Assembly: GCF_014654785.1 (NCBI RefSeq)
Contig: NZ_BNBD01000005.1
Location: forward strand, 310,001-374,000
DNA length: 64,000 nt
From: Streptomyces mashuensis
Lineage (GTDB): Bacteria; Actinomycetota; Actinomycetes; Streptomycetales; Streptomycetaceae
Direction of reading: 5' to 3'
The first letter of the stretch is position 1; the number at the start of each line of letters is the position of its first letter. Of the stretch, positions 55,044 to 62,773 are shown one piece after another. The notes below the pieces were generated by a model, which saw only the letters and a list, made by a program, of their open reading frames with translations, had not been told where the DNA came from and ran no database searches. A program made the translations under genes and the position numbers.

Positions 55044-56419
55044 GCCACCGGCGGGTCCTTCGGTCCCTCCTTCGCCGTGCGGCGCACACGCTCCGGCAGC
55101 GGGTGGCGGCGGTTCACGACGTAGCCCGCCGCGCCCAGGACCAGCAGCGCGCCCGCCGTCAGGCCCACCGCCGTCCACATCCCGTCGTCGCCCCCGCCGC
55201 CGCCGACCGAGGCCGCGGACTGCGCGGAGGAGCCCGACGACGCGCCGCCGCGGCCCTTGCCGCCCGCGGTGCTCTTCGGCGGGACGAGGACCCCGACCGG
55301 CTTGAAGTGGCTGCCCACCTCGAAGCCCCAGTCCAGCAGGGCCGCGGACTCGCGGTAGACCTGGTTGGGCTCCTTGATCGACGGGTTCATGACGGTGACC
55401 AGCAGCTTGCGCCCGTCGTGCTGGGCCACGCCGGTGAAGGTGTTGCCGGCGTTGGTCGTCGAGCCGTTCTTGACGCCCGCCATGCCCTTGTACGCGGGCA
55501 CGCCCTGGCCGGTGAGGAGCCGGTTGGTGTTGGCGATGGGGAACGAGCCGCGCGGCTTGCCGGGCTTCTCCTCGTCGGGGAACTGGGCGTGGGCCGTGGA
55601 GCAGTACTCGCGGAAGTCGGCCTTCTGCAGACCGGACCGGGCGAACAGGGTGAGGTCGTAGGCGCTGGAGACCTGCCCGTCGGCGTCGTAGCCGTCGGGC
55701 GTGACCACGTGCGTGTCGTTGGCCTGGAGGTCGTCGGCGTGCGCCTGCATGTCGCGGACGGTCCTGGCGATGCCGCCGTTCATCGCGGACAGCACGTGCA
55801 CCGCGTCGTTGCCGGAGCGCAGGAACACGCCGAGCCACATGTCGTGGACCGAGTAGCTCGACCCCTCCTTGATGCCCACGGCGCTGCTGCCCTCGCCCAT
55901 GCCCTCCAGCTCGGCGGCCGCGACCCGGTGCTGCTGGTTCTTGGGCAGCTTCGGCAGCACGGTGTCGGCGAAGAGCATCTTCAGCGTGGAGGCCGGGGGC
56001 AGCTCCCAGTGGGCGTTGTTCGCGGCCAGGATGTCGCCGGACTCGGCGTCGGCGATCAGCCAGGAGTCGCCGCTGAGGTCCCGGGGGAGCGGCGGCGCGC
56101 CCGGCTCGGTCCGCACCTGCACGCCGGGTCTGCCCAGCAGGGCGCCGCCGAGGGTGGACATCTTGGCGGGCGGCCTGCGGGGCGGGCGGCCCTTGCCGTC
56201 GCCGGTGGCGTCGTGGCCGTCCTGCTGCCCGGCGGGCGGCGTGGCGGCGGGGGACGAGGCGGGGGACGACGCCGGGGACGGCGGCGTGGCGAGGGCGGGG
56301 GCCGCGGTCGCCAGGGGGAGCAGCAGCGAGGCGCCCGCCGCCAGCGCGGCGGTGGTGGCCCGTGCGCGGCGGCGCCGTGTCGCGGGGCACCGCGGTGCGG
56401 GTGGTGTGATCGTCGGCAC
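55040..56419 (-). CDS. D-alanyl-D-alanine carboxypeptidase (peptidase S11, PBP5-type)
   Basis: 459 residues from the GTG at 56419; upstream in-frame ATGs (56518, 56530) overlap the promoter region of the divergent gene, so I prefer this one. A basic n-region (RRRRAR) and hydrophobic core form the signal peptide. A Pro/Ala-rich linker precedes the S11 domain: SxxK as PASTLKML, SGND as the SxN triad, and VKNGSTTNAGNTF where KTG is normal (KNG). A membrane helix (TAVGLTAGALLVLGAAGYVV) and a basic tail end it. It trims D-Ala from peptidoglycan stem peptides. Confidence 0.85.
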   Translation of the reverse strand: MPTITPPAPRCPATRRRRARATTAALAAGASLLLPLATAAPALATPPSPASSPASSPAATPPAGQQDGHDATGDGKGRPPRRPPAKMSTLGGALLGRPGVQVRTEPGAPPLPRDLSGDSWLIADAESGDILAANNAHWELPPASTLKMLFADTVLPKLPKNQQHRVAAAELEGMGEGSSAVGIKEGSSYSVHDMWLGVFLRSGNDAVHVLSAMNGGIARTVRDMQAHADDLQANDTHVVTPDGYDADGQVSSAYDLTLFARSGLQKADFREYCSTAHAQFPDEEKPGKPRGSFPIANTNRLLTGQGVPAYKGMAGVKNGSTTNAGNTFTGVAQHDGRKLLVTVMNPSIKEPNQVYRESAALLDWGFEVGSHFKPVGVLVPPKSTAGGKGRGGASSGSSAQSAASVGGGGGDDGMWTAVGLTAGALLVLGAAGYVVNRRHPLPERVRRTAKEGPKDPPVA

Positions 56420-56528
56420 GGAGGTGAACGTACCTCCACGCTCCGTGAACGGTGACGCTGCCTCACGGGAGAGCGGCGCCGAGGACCCGATAGGACCAGT
56501 GCGAGCGGCGGAACGCATACTGAAACCC

Positions 56529-56810
56529 ATGGTGAATTCTTCCGGGGACGCCGCCCCCCGAACCCCGCTGTCCCTCTCGCGCCGCACGTCCTGGTTCCTG
56601 CTCGCCTTCGGGGTGTGGAGCTGGTTCATCTGGATCACTTTCGTCAAGAACCTGTGGAACGACGGCAGCGGTCTCGCCTTCGACGACGCGGGCAACCCCA
56701 CCGGCTACTTCTGGGTCCACCTGATGCTCGCGATCACGTCGTTTCTCCTTGGGACGGCCATCGGCGTGATCGGGTTGCGCGGGGTCCGCGCGCTGCGGCG
56801 CACCTCATAG
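56529..56810 (+). CDS. SCO4848-family membrane protein
   Basis: 93 residues, two membrane helices (SWFLLAFGVWSWFIWITFV at about 20-38 and FWVHLMLAITSFLLGTAIGVIGLRGV at about 65-88) around a polar loop (FDDAGNPTGY). Matches the small SCO4848 family of Streptomyces; function unknown. A CATACT -10 box 10 bases before the ATG suggests an almost leaderless message. The frame stays open after the TAG for another 40 codons encoding an amphipathic helix (see repeat). Confidence 0.85.
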   Translation: MVNSSGDAAPRTPLSLSRRTSWFLLAFGVWSWFIWITFVKNLWNDGSGLAFDDAGNPTGYFWVHLMLAITSFLLGTAIGVIGLRGVRALRRTS

Positions 56811-56822
56811 CCGGACCGGCGC

Positions 56823-56882
56823 GAGGCTCTGCGCGAGGCGGTGCACGAGGCTCTGCGCCAGGCTCTGCGCCAGGCTCTCCGC
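56823..56882 (+). repeat. Five 12-base tandem units downstream of the SCO4848-like gene
   Basis: Units GAGGCTCTGCGC, GAGGCGGTGCAC, GAGGCTCTGCGC, CAGGCTCTGCGC, CAGGCTCTCCGC. They lie in the same frame as the upstream gene, just after its TAG, and would encode (E/Q)ALR repeats, an amphipathic helix, until TGA at 56931. Confidence 0.85.
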
Positions 56883-56964
56883 GATCAGTTGGCCGATTCC
56901 CGGGACGTACGCGCGTTCGCATGTTTACCGTGATGCGCGTCACGGAACGGGGAGGGGCGCGCGG

Positions 56965-58524
56965 ATGCGTGTGCGGAGAGTCCGGATACGGGTGGGAGCG
57001 GTGTGCCTGGCGTTGCTCGCGGTGGGCGCGAGCGGCTGCTGGGGCGGGCGGACCGGCGAGGAGGAACCGATCGCGGTCGGCACCACGGAGGCGGTCGCGC
57101 AGCTCGACCCCGCCGGTGCCTACGACGCGGGCTCCTGGGCCCTGTACGGCAACGTCTACCAGTCGCTGCTGACCCTCACGCCCGGCTCGTCCCGGCCGGT
57201 GCCGGACGCGGCCCGGCAGTGCGGCTTCCAGGGCGACGACCTGCAGTCCTACACCTGCGCGTTACGGCCGGGGCTGACGTTCTCCAACGGGCACCCGCTG
57301 ACCGCCGAGGACGTGACGTTCTCGTTCCGGCGCCTGCTGAGGATCAACTCCCCGCAGGGGCCGTCGTCGCTGCTCGACACCCTCGGCTCGGTGGCCGCCG
57401 ACGGCCCCGACCGGGTCACCTTCCGGCTCAAGGCCCCCGACGCCACCTTCCCGTTCAAGATCGCAACGGGGGCCGGTTCGATCGTCGACCACACCACCTA
57501 CCCCGCCGACCGCTTACGCACCGGGCGCACCGTGGACGGCTCCGGGCCCTACCTCCTCGACTCCTACGCCCCCGGCGACCGCGCCGCGTTACGGCCCAAC
57601 CCGCACTACCAGGGCGCCGCGCACAGCGCGCCGCGCCGGAGCGTCACGGTCCGCTGGTACGCCGACCCGGCCGGGCTCTCCGCCGCCTGGCGGCGCAAGC
57701 AACTCGACGTGGCCGCGCGCCAGCTCCCGCCCGCCGACCTCGCGCGCCTCTCCGCCGCCGATTCAGGTATCAGGGTGAGCGAGACGGCCTCCGCCAACGC
57801 CCGCGCCCTCGTCTTCAACCTGCGCGACGGCTCGCCCGTCAAACCCCTCGCCGTGCGGCGCGCCATCGCCGCCGTCGTCGACCGCGACGCCCTCGCCCGC
57901 GACGTCCACCTGCGCACCGTGGACCCGCTGTACTCCCTCATCCCGCAGGGCCTCACCGGCCACAGCAACCCCTTCTACGACGCGTACCCCGTCCCCGACC
58001 CCGACCGGGCCCGGCAGCTGCTGCGGGACGCCGGGATCGCGCTGCCGGTGCGCTTCACGCTCGTCCACTCGCGGGGCGCCGCCACCGGCCCCGAGGCCGA
58101 GACGCTCAAGGCCCAGCTGGAACGCACCGGACTGTTCCAGGTGACCACGCGCCACGTCCCCTGGGAGGAGTTCCAGCAGGGCTACGCGCGCGGCGCCTAC
58201 GACGCGTACGCCCTCAGCTGGCTCGCCGACTACCCCGACCCCGACACGTTCACCAGCCCCCTCGTCGGCGAGGACAACGCCCTGCACAACGGCTACTCCA
58301 GCCCCCGCATGGAACGCCTCATCCGCGCCACCCGGCGCGAGGAACGCCGGGACCACGTCGCGGCGGCCTTCCGCGGCGTCCAGGAGGTCGTCGCCGAGGA
58401 CGTGCCGCTGGTGCCGCTGTGGCAGAAGAAGGACTACGTGCTCACCACGTCCGGGATTTCGGGTGGACAATACCTCTCCGACGGCACCGGGATATGGCGG
58501 CTGTGGGAACTGGCGCGGCTGTGA
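56965..58524 (+). CDS. Peptide/nickel-type ABC substrate-binding lipoprotein (SBP family 5)
   Basis: 519 residues. Lipobox GASGCWG (Cys25). Family 5 signatures: YQSLLTLTPGSSRPVPDAA, LRPGLTFSNGHPLTAEDVTFSFRRLL, AVRRAIAAVVDRDAL, YAGAYDAYALSWLADYPDPDTF (in parts). It would bind a peptide or similar ligand outside the membrane. No permease or ATPase adjoins, so it is an orphan receptor or works with a remote importer. Could serve uptake or signalling linked to the lasso locus downstream, but nothing shows this. Confidence 0.9.
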   Translation: MRVRRVRIRVGAVCLALLAVGASGCWGGRTGEEEPIAVGTTEAVAQLDPAGAYDAGSWALYGNVYQSLLTLTPGSSRPVPDAARQCGFQGDDLQSYTCALRPGLTFSNGHPLTAEDVTFSFRRLLRINSPQGPSSLLDTLGSVAADGPDRVTFRLKAPDATFPFKIATGAGSIVDHTTYPADRLRTGRTVDGSGPYLLDSYAPGDRAALRPNPHYQGAAHSAPRRSVTVRWYADPAGLSAAWRRKQLDVAARQLPPADLARLSAADSGIRVSETASANARALVFNLRDGSPVKPLAVRRAIAAVVDRDALARDVHLRTVDPLYSLIPQGLTGHSNPFYDAYPVPDPDRARQLLRDAGIALPVRFTLVHSRGAATGPEAETLKAQLERTGLFQVTTRHVPWEEFQQGYARGAYDAYALSWLADYPDPDTFTSPLVGEDNALHNGYSSPRMERLIRATRREERRDHVAAAFRGVQEVVAEDVPLVPLWQKKDYVLTTSGISGGQYLSDGTGIWRLWELARL

Positions 58525-58718
58525 GGAATACGTCCGTGGCCGCCATGTCCCCATTCCCTCACGGGAATTGTCCGTACGCTTGACATTCCATCCGTCTTAC
58601 CACTCGCCGGAGTGGATAATTCGGCGGCGCGGATTGGCGAGTTGACGCACGGGAATCTCCGGAACACGGCACGCATGCGGGCCGACGGGAAATGTACCGG
58701 AGAGGACGGTCGACCGCC
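58525..58718 (+). promoter_or_regulatory. Promoter region of the lasso-peptide cluster
   Basis: This 194-base gap is the most AT-rich part of the region. It holds TTGACA (58580) and GATAAT (58615), but 29 bases lie between them, so they are not one standard promoter. GAGAGGA at 58700-58706 is the ribosome site for the cyclase gene. The gap is the only good place for a promoter of the seven- or eight-gene cluster. Confidence 0.4.
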
Positions 58719-60563
58719 ATGACCGGTGACAGCTGGTTCACCGTTCTCCCCGACGGCGAGGCGGGCCGCACCGCGGCCCGGGCGCTGCGCCCCCTCGCCA
58801 CCGAAGCGATCGAGCACGTCTCGGGCCGGCCGTGGCTGCTGGGCCGCTGGCCGCACGGCACGGTGACGGTCGCCACGGTGGGCACCGCCCGCATCGCGGT
58901 GATCGGCCGCTGCCCGGTCACCGCCGGCGTCCTCGCGACGAGGGCCGCACGGGTCCGCGGCGTCGAGGACGTCGAACGGGCCGTGCAGGGGCTGCCCGGC
59001 AGCTACCACGTCGTCGCCTCCCTCGGCCGCCGCGTCCGCATCAGAGGCAGCGCCTCCGGCGTCCGGCGCGTGTTCCACACCCTCGTCGGCGAGGCCGTCG
59101 TCGCCGCCGACCGGCCCGACACCCTCGCGGCCCTCACGGGCGCCGGCGCCGACGAACGCCAACTCGCCGTGCACCTCCTCCACTCACCACCCCTCCACCC
59201 CCTGGACGACACCTGCGTCTGGGCGGGCGTCGAGTCCCTCCGGCCGCACGACAGCCTGCTGATCGAGGCCGACGGCCGGGCCCGCACCCGCCGGTGGTGG
59301 ACACCCCCCGAACCGGCCCTGCCCGCCGCAGAAGGGGTTCACGGCGTACGGCAGGCGCTGGAGGCCGCCGTCCGCACCTGCACCGCGGGCGGCGGCACCA
59401 TCAGCTCCGACCTCTCCGGCGGCATGGACTCCACCAGCCTGTGCTTCCTGGCCGCCCGCGACAACGCCGCCCACCTGGTCACCCTCCGGTGGGAGAGCCG
59501 CGACCCCGACAACGACGACCCCGCCTGGGCCGCCCGCGCCACCGCACGGCTGCCCCGCGCCGACCACCTCGTCGCCGGACGGCAGAACGCCCCCTGGTAC
59601 AGCGGCCTCGCCCACGCGACCGCCGCCGCCACCGCCGCCGAGCCCGGCGCCTGGGTGCGCGACACCAGGCGCCTGCACCTCCTCGCCCGGCTGATGACCG
59701 ACCGCGGCTCACGGCTGCACATGATGGGCGGGGGCGGCGACGAGCTCTTCCTCGCGCTCCCCTCCCACCTGCACGACTACGTCCGCAGCCACCCCTTCGC
59801 CGCCCTCGCCCGGCTCCGCAGACAGCTCGCCTTCCAGCCCGTACCCCTGTGGCCCGTCCTCAAGGGCCTCGCCGACCGCAGCACCTACGCCCAGTGGCTC
59901 GCCGCCCGCGCCGACGGCCTCACCGCCGCCCTGCCCGCCGGCCGGCACTCCGCCTTCTCCGTCGCCTGGGGCGACGACCACCCGATGCCCTCCTGGGCCA
60001 CCCCCGACGCCGTCCGGACCGTCCGCCACCGGCTGCGCAGAGCCGCGGCCGGCGCCCTGCCCCTGGCACCGCAGCGCGGCCAGCACGCCTCCCTCGCCTG
60101 CGTCCTGGCCGGCGGACGCGGCGTCCACCAGATCGCCCAGGTCATGGCCGCCCACGACCTGGAGTACGCCGCCCCCTACCTCGACGACGCCGTCCTCGAC
60201 GCCGCCCTCGCCGTCCGCGTCCACGAACGCCTCGCCCCCGGCCGCTACAAACCCGTCCTCGCCGACGCCATGCGCGGCATCGTGCCCGACGCCATCCTCG
60301 GCCGCTCCACCAAGGGCGAGTACAGCGCCGAGTTCCACGAAGGACTGCGCCGCAACCGCGCCACCCTCCTGGACCTCTTCGACGACTCCTCCCTCCTCGC
60401 CCGCGCCGGACTGATCGACCCGGCCGTCCTCCGCGCCCGGCTCCTCACCGTGCACCCCGACCCCACCGCCCTGCGCGACCTGGACGCCACCCTCGGCTGC
60501 GAGGTCTGGCTGCGCAGCCACGCCCGGCGGACCGCGGCCGTCCCCACCGGAGGCACCCCATGA
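58719..60563 (+). CDS. Lasso peptide macrolactam synthetase (asparagine synthetase-like cyclase, protein C)
   Basis: 614 residues from ATG 58719 (GAGAGGA about 12 bases upstream). An N-terminal glutaminase-like domain without the catalytic Cys2 (residue 2 is Thr) is followed by the synthetase domain with the ATP pyrophosphatase loop SSDLSGGMDSTS (SGGMDS at 233-238) and GGGGDELF near 345. Such enzymes adenylate an Asp or Glu side chain of the precursor and close the ring on the new N-terminal Gly. The next gene overlaps it and encodes the RRE. First gene of the cluster. Confidence 0.93.
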   Translation: MTGDSWFTVLPDGEAGRTAARALRPLATEAIEHVSGRPWLLGRWPHGTVTVATVGTARIAVIGRCPVTAGVLATRAARVRGVEDVERAVQGLPGSYHVVASLGRRVRIRGSASGVRRVFHTLVGEAVVAADRPDTLAALTGAGADERQLAVHLLHSPPLHPLDDTCVWAGVESLRPHDSLLIEADGRARTRRWWTPPEPALPAAEGVHGVRQALEAAVRTCTAGGGTISSDLSGGMDSTSLCFLAARDNAAHLVTLRWESRDPDNDDPAWAARATARLPRADHLVAGRQNAPWYSGLAHATAAATAAEPGAWVRDTRRLHLLARLMTDRGSRLHMMGGGGDELFLALPSHLHDYVRSHPFAALARLRRQLAFQPVPLWPVLKGLADRSTYAQWLAARADGLTAALPAGRHSAFSVAWGDDHPMPSWATPDAVRTVRHRLRRAAAGALPLAPQRGQHASLACVLAGGRGVHQIAQVMAAHDLEYAAPYLDDAVLDAALAVRVHERLAPGRYKPVLADAMRGIVPDAILGRSTKGEYSAEFHEGLRRNRATLLDLFDDSSLLARAGLIDPAVLRARLLTVHPDPTALRDLDATLGCEVWLRSHARRTAAVPTGGTP

Positions 60564-60823
60564 CGTTCGCCCTGCGCCCCGACGTCTCGGCGACCGACAC
60601 CGACTACGGCATGGTGCTGCTCGACGAGAGCAACGGCCGCTACTGGCAGCTCAACAGCACCGGTGCCCTCATCCTCCGCGCCCTGCTGGAAGGCGCCACC
60701 CCCGCCCAGACGGCGCAGCGCCTCGGCGAGAGCTACCCGGCGCTCGCGCCCGAGCGCACCGCCGGTGACGTGGCCGCGTTCATCCACTCGCTGACCGAGG
60801 CCCGCCTGGTGGTGACCGCATGA
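60560..60823 (+). CDS. Lasso peptide RRE protein (PqqD-like, B1)
   Basis: 87 residues; GGAGG 7 bases before ATG 60560. PqqD fold: DTDYGMVLLDESNGRYWQLNSTGALILRALLEG and AAFIHSLTEARLVV. B1 proteins bind the leader peptide (here through the YExPAL motif of the three precursors) and present it to the protease and cyclase. It overlaps both neighbours by four bases. Confidence 0.93.
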   Translation: MTFALRPDVSATDTDYGMVLLDESNGRYWQLNSTGALILRALLEGATPAQTAQRLGESYPALAPERTAGDVAAFIHSLTEARLVVTA

Positions 60824-61254
60824 GCACCCCCATGGCCACCACCGCCCCCGAGGACGTCCCGCTGCGCCTGCGCGCCGCCGCCGTCCCCGTCGTCGCCGTG
60901 GCCCGCCTCCTGGCGGCACTGCGGCCCCGCCGCATCCGCCGCGTCCTCACGGCCGTACGCCGCGGCGCCCGGCCCGCCACCGCCGGCGAGGCCCTGGCGG
61001 CACGCCGCGCGGTCGTGGCGGTGAGCCGCCGCTGCGCCGGGGAGGGCTGCCTCCAGCGGTCCATCGCCACCGCGCTGCTGTGCCGGCTGCGCGGCACCTG
61101 GCCGGACTGGTGCACCGGCATCCGCACCGAGCCCTTCCGCGCCCACGCATGGGTGCAGGCGGACGGCCGCCCGGTCGGCGAACCGCACCCGGACGGTTAC
61201 TACCGCCCGCTGATGATCGTGCCCGCGCCATCCCGGCGCGCGGGCCGGACGTGA
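60820..61254 (+). CDS. Lasso peptide leader protease (B2, transglutaminase-like)
   Basis: 144 residues. The Cys protease core has Cys77 in GCLQRSIATALL, His109 in FRAHAWV and Asp115 in DGRPVGEP, the catalytic triad of B2 proteins. It cuts the leader after the Thr-x pair and exposes Gly1 of the core. Acts with B1 (split form of the B protein, as in most actinobacterial clusters). The precursor genes follow 11 bases later. Confidence 0.93.
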   Translation: MSTPMATTAPEDVPLRLRAAAVPVVAVARLLAALRPRRIRRVLTAVRRGARPATAGEALAARRAVVAVSRRCAGEGCLQRSIATALLCRLRGTWPDWCTGIRTEPFRAHAWVQADGRPVGEPHPDGYYRPLMIVPAPSRRAGRT

Positions 61255-61265
61255 GGAGACACGTC

Positions 61266-61406
61266 ATGGAACAACAGGGGAGGTACGAGACACCGGCGCT
61301 CGTGCCGGTCGGCGACTTCGCCGAACTCACCCGGGGCCTGTCCTCCGGCAACGTCATGGAGAACGGGGTCTTCCCCTACGTCTGGTACATCCTGGCTGCC
61401 GGTTGA
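61266..61406 (+). CDS. Lasso peptide precursor 1 (46 residues)
   Basis: Starts ATG 61266 after GAGGAGACAC. The leader (23 residues) has YETPALVPVGDFAELTR, with Tyr, Pro and Leu of the RRE-binding YxxPxL motif and Thr at -2. The core has 23 residues: it begins GLSSGNVME and ends YVWYILAAG. Gly1 and Glu9 would make a 9-residue ring. The tail has bulky Phe, Tyr and Trp residues (FPYVWY) suited as plugs. No Cys, so a class II lasso peptide. Too short for normal gene calling. Confidence 0.9.
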   Translation: MEQQGRYETPALVPVGDFAELTRGLSSGNVMENGVFPYVWYILAAG

Positions 61407-61444
61407 GCCGGCGCGTCCCCGCGAGAAACCGAAAGGACAACGCC

Positions 61445-61582
61445 ATGGAACAGCACGAGATCTACGAGCCGCCCGCGCTGCGCGAAATCGGCGACTTCGC
61501 CGAACTCACCCACGGCTGCACGTACGGCTACAACCTCGAGGACGCCGGCGCGGGGCCCTGGTACTGCTACGCCGCCGGCTGA
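61445..61582 (+). CDS. Lasso peptide precursor 2, with two cysteines (45 residues)
   Basis: ATG 61445, GAAAGGAC upstream. Leader: YEPPALREIGDFAELTH, again with the RRE motif and Thr at -2. The 22-residue core begins GCTYGYNLED and ends GPWYCYAAG. Gly1 and Glu9 form the ring (Asp10 is next to it). Cys2 lies in the ring and Cys18 in the tail: one ring-tail disulfide is possible, as in class III lasso peptides. The Trp-Tyr pair at 16-17 can be the plug. Confidence 0.9.
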   Translation: MEQHEIYEPPALREIGDFAELTHGCTYGYNLEDAGAGPWYCYAAG

Positions 61583-61610
61583 AAAACCCCATTCCCGAAG
61601 GAGAACCGTC

Positions 61611-61748
61611 ATGGAACTGCACGAGACCTACGAGCCCCCCGCCCTCGTCGACGCCGGCGAATTCACAGACGTGACGCGCGGATACCCGCCGGGCGCCTGG
61701 ATGGACGGATCGGCTCCGTACCCGTACTACTCCCCCTTCGCCGGGTGA
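61611..61748 (+). CDS. Lasso peptide precursor 3 (45 residues)
   Basis: ATG 61611 with AAGGAG 7 bases upstream. Leader: YEPPALVDAGEFTDVTR. The 22-residue core begins GYPPGAWMDG and ends PYYSPFAG. Gly1 and Asp9 would form the ring, so the same cyclase must accept Asp here and Glu in the other two. Pro-rich at ring positions 3-4 and in the tail (SAPYPYYSP). No Cys. The exporter ATPase starts 14 bases after the stop. Confidence 0.9.
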   Translation: MELHETYEPPALVDAGEFTDVTRGYPPGAWMDGSAPYPYYSPFAG

Positions 61749-61762
61749 GAGGCGGCTGATCC

Positions 61763-62773
61763 ATGAGCGGTGAGGCACGGTTCACGGACCTGTCCGTGCG
61801 CGATGCGCCCGGGGCAGCCGGGGCCGGCCTCACCGCTCCCTCCGTCAGCGTCCTCGCCCGGGGGCTGCGCAAGAGCTACCCCGGTGTGGAGGCCGTCCGC
61901 GGCGTGGACCTGACCGTGCGGGCCGGGGAGACCTTCGGGTTCCTCGGCCCGAACGGGGCGGGGAAGTCCACCACGATCGCGATGCTGTGCACCCTCGCCC
62001 GGCCCACCGCGGGCCGGGCGACCGTGGCCGGCGCCGACGTCACCGCCGACCCCGCCGCCGTACGCCGCCGCATCGGGCTGGTCTTCCAGGACCTCACCGT
62101 CGACGGCGACCTGACCGCCGCCGAGAACCTGCGCTTCCACGCGGACCTCTACGGGCTGCCGCACCGCACCGCGCGCCGCCGCGTCGCCGAGATGCTCGAC
62201 CTCGTCGGCCTGCACGGCCGCCGCCACAGCCTCGTCCGCACGTTCTCCGGCGGCATGAAGCGCCGCCTGGAGATCGCCCGCGGCCTGCTGCACGCGCCCC
62301 GCGTGCTCTTCCTCGACGAGCCCACCGTCGGCCTCGACCCGCAGACCCGCGCCCAGGTCTGGGACCACCTCCACCGGGTGCGGCAGCAGCGGGCCGTCAC
62401 CCTCTTCCTCACCACCCACCACCTGGAGGAGGCGGAGCACTGCGACCGCATCGCCGTCATCGACGACGGCCGCATCGTCACCGAGGGCACCCCTGCCGCC
62501 CTCAAGGCCGCCATCGGCACCGACCGCGTCGTCCTGCACACCACGGACGACGCCGCCGCCCGGACCGCACTGGGCGAACGGTTCGGCCTGGCGGCGCGCC
62601 GCGACCCGGAGGGGCTGCTGCTGCACGTGCCCGACGGGGCGGCGTTCGTCCCCGTGCTGTGCGCCCGCCTCGGCGTGCCGGTGCTGTCCGTCACCGTCAC
62701 CCGGCCCAGCCTCGACGACGTCTTCCTGCACTGCACCGGCCGTACGATCCGCGACGCGGACGGCACCCGGTGA
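61763..62773 (+). CDS. ABC exporter ATP-binding protein of the lasso cluster
   Basis: 336 residues. A DrrA-like single-domain ATPase: Walker A GPNGAGKST (62-70), Q-loop VFQDLTVDGDLTA, signature FSGGMKRRLEIARGL, Walker B LFLDEPTVGLDP and H-loop TTHHLEEAE. The C-terminal extension is the usual DrrA tail. It powers export of the mature lasso peptides and may give self-immunity. The GTG of the permease overlaps its stop. Confidence 0.92.
   Translation: MSGEARFTDLSVRDAPGAAGAGLTAPSVSVLARGLRKSYPGVEAVRGVDLTVRAGETFGFLGPNGAGKSTTIAMLCTLARPTAGRATVAGADVTADPAAVRRRIGLVFQDLTVDGDLTAAENLRFHADLYGLPHRTARRRVAEMLDLVGLHGRRHSLVRTFSGGMKRRLEIARGLLHAPRVLFLDEPTVGLDPQTRAQVWDHLHRVRQQRAVTLFLTTHHLEEAEHCDRIAVIDDGRIVTEGTPAALKAAIGTDRVVLHTTDDAAARTALGERFGLAARRDPEGLLLHVPDGAAFVPVLCARLGVPVLSVTVTRPSLDDVFLHCTGRTIRDADGTR

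Noticed and set aside
56823..56882. CRISPR or iteron array
   Set aside because: Units are 12 bases long without spacers and keep a reading frame, so it is a coding-type minisatellite.
58580..58620. TTGACA and GATAAT as a promoter for the lasso cluster
   Set aside because: The spacer is 29 bases, far from 16-19; the two boxes cannot form one standard promoter.
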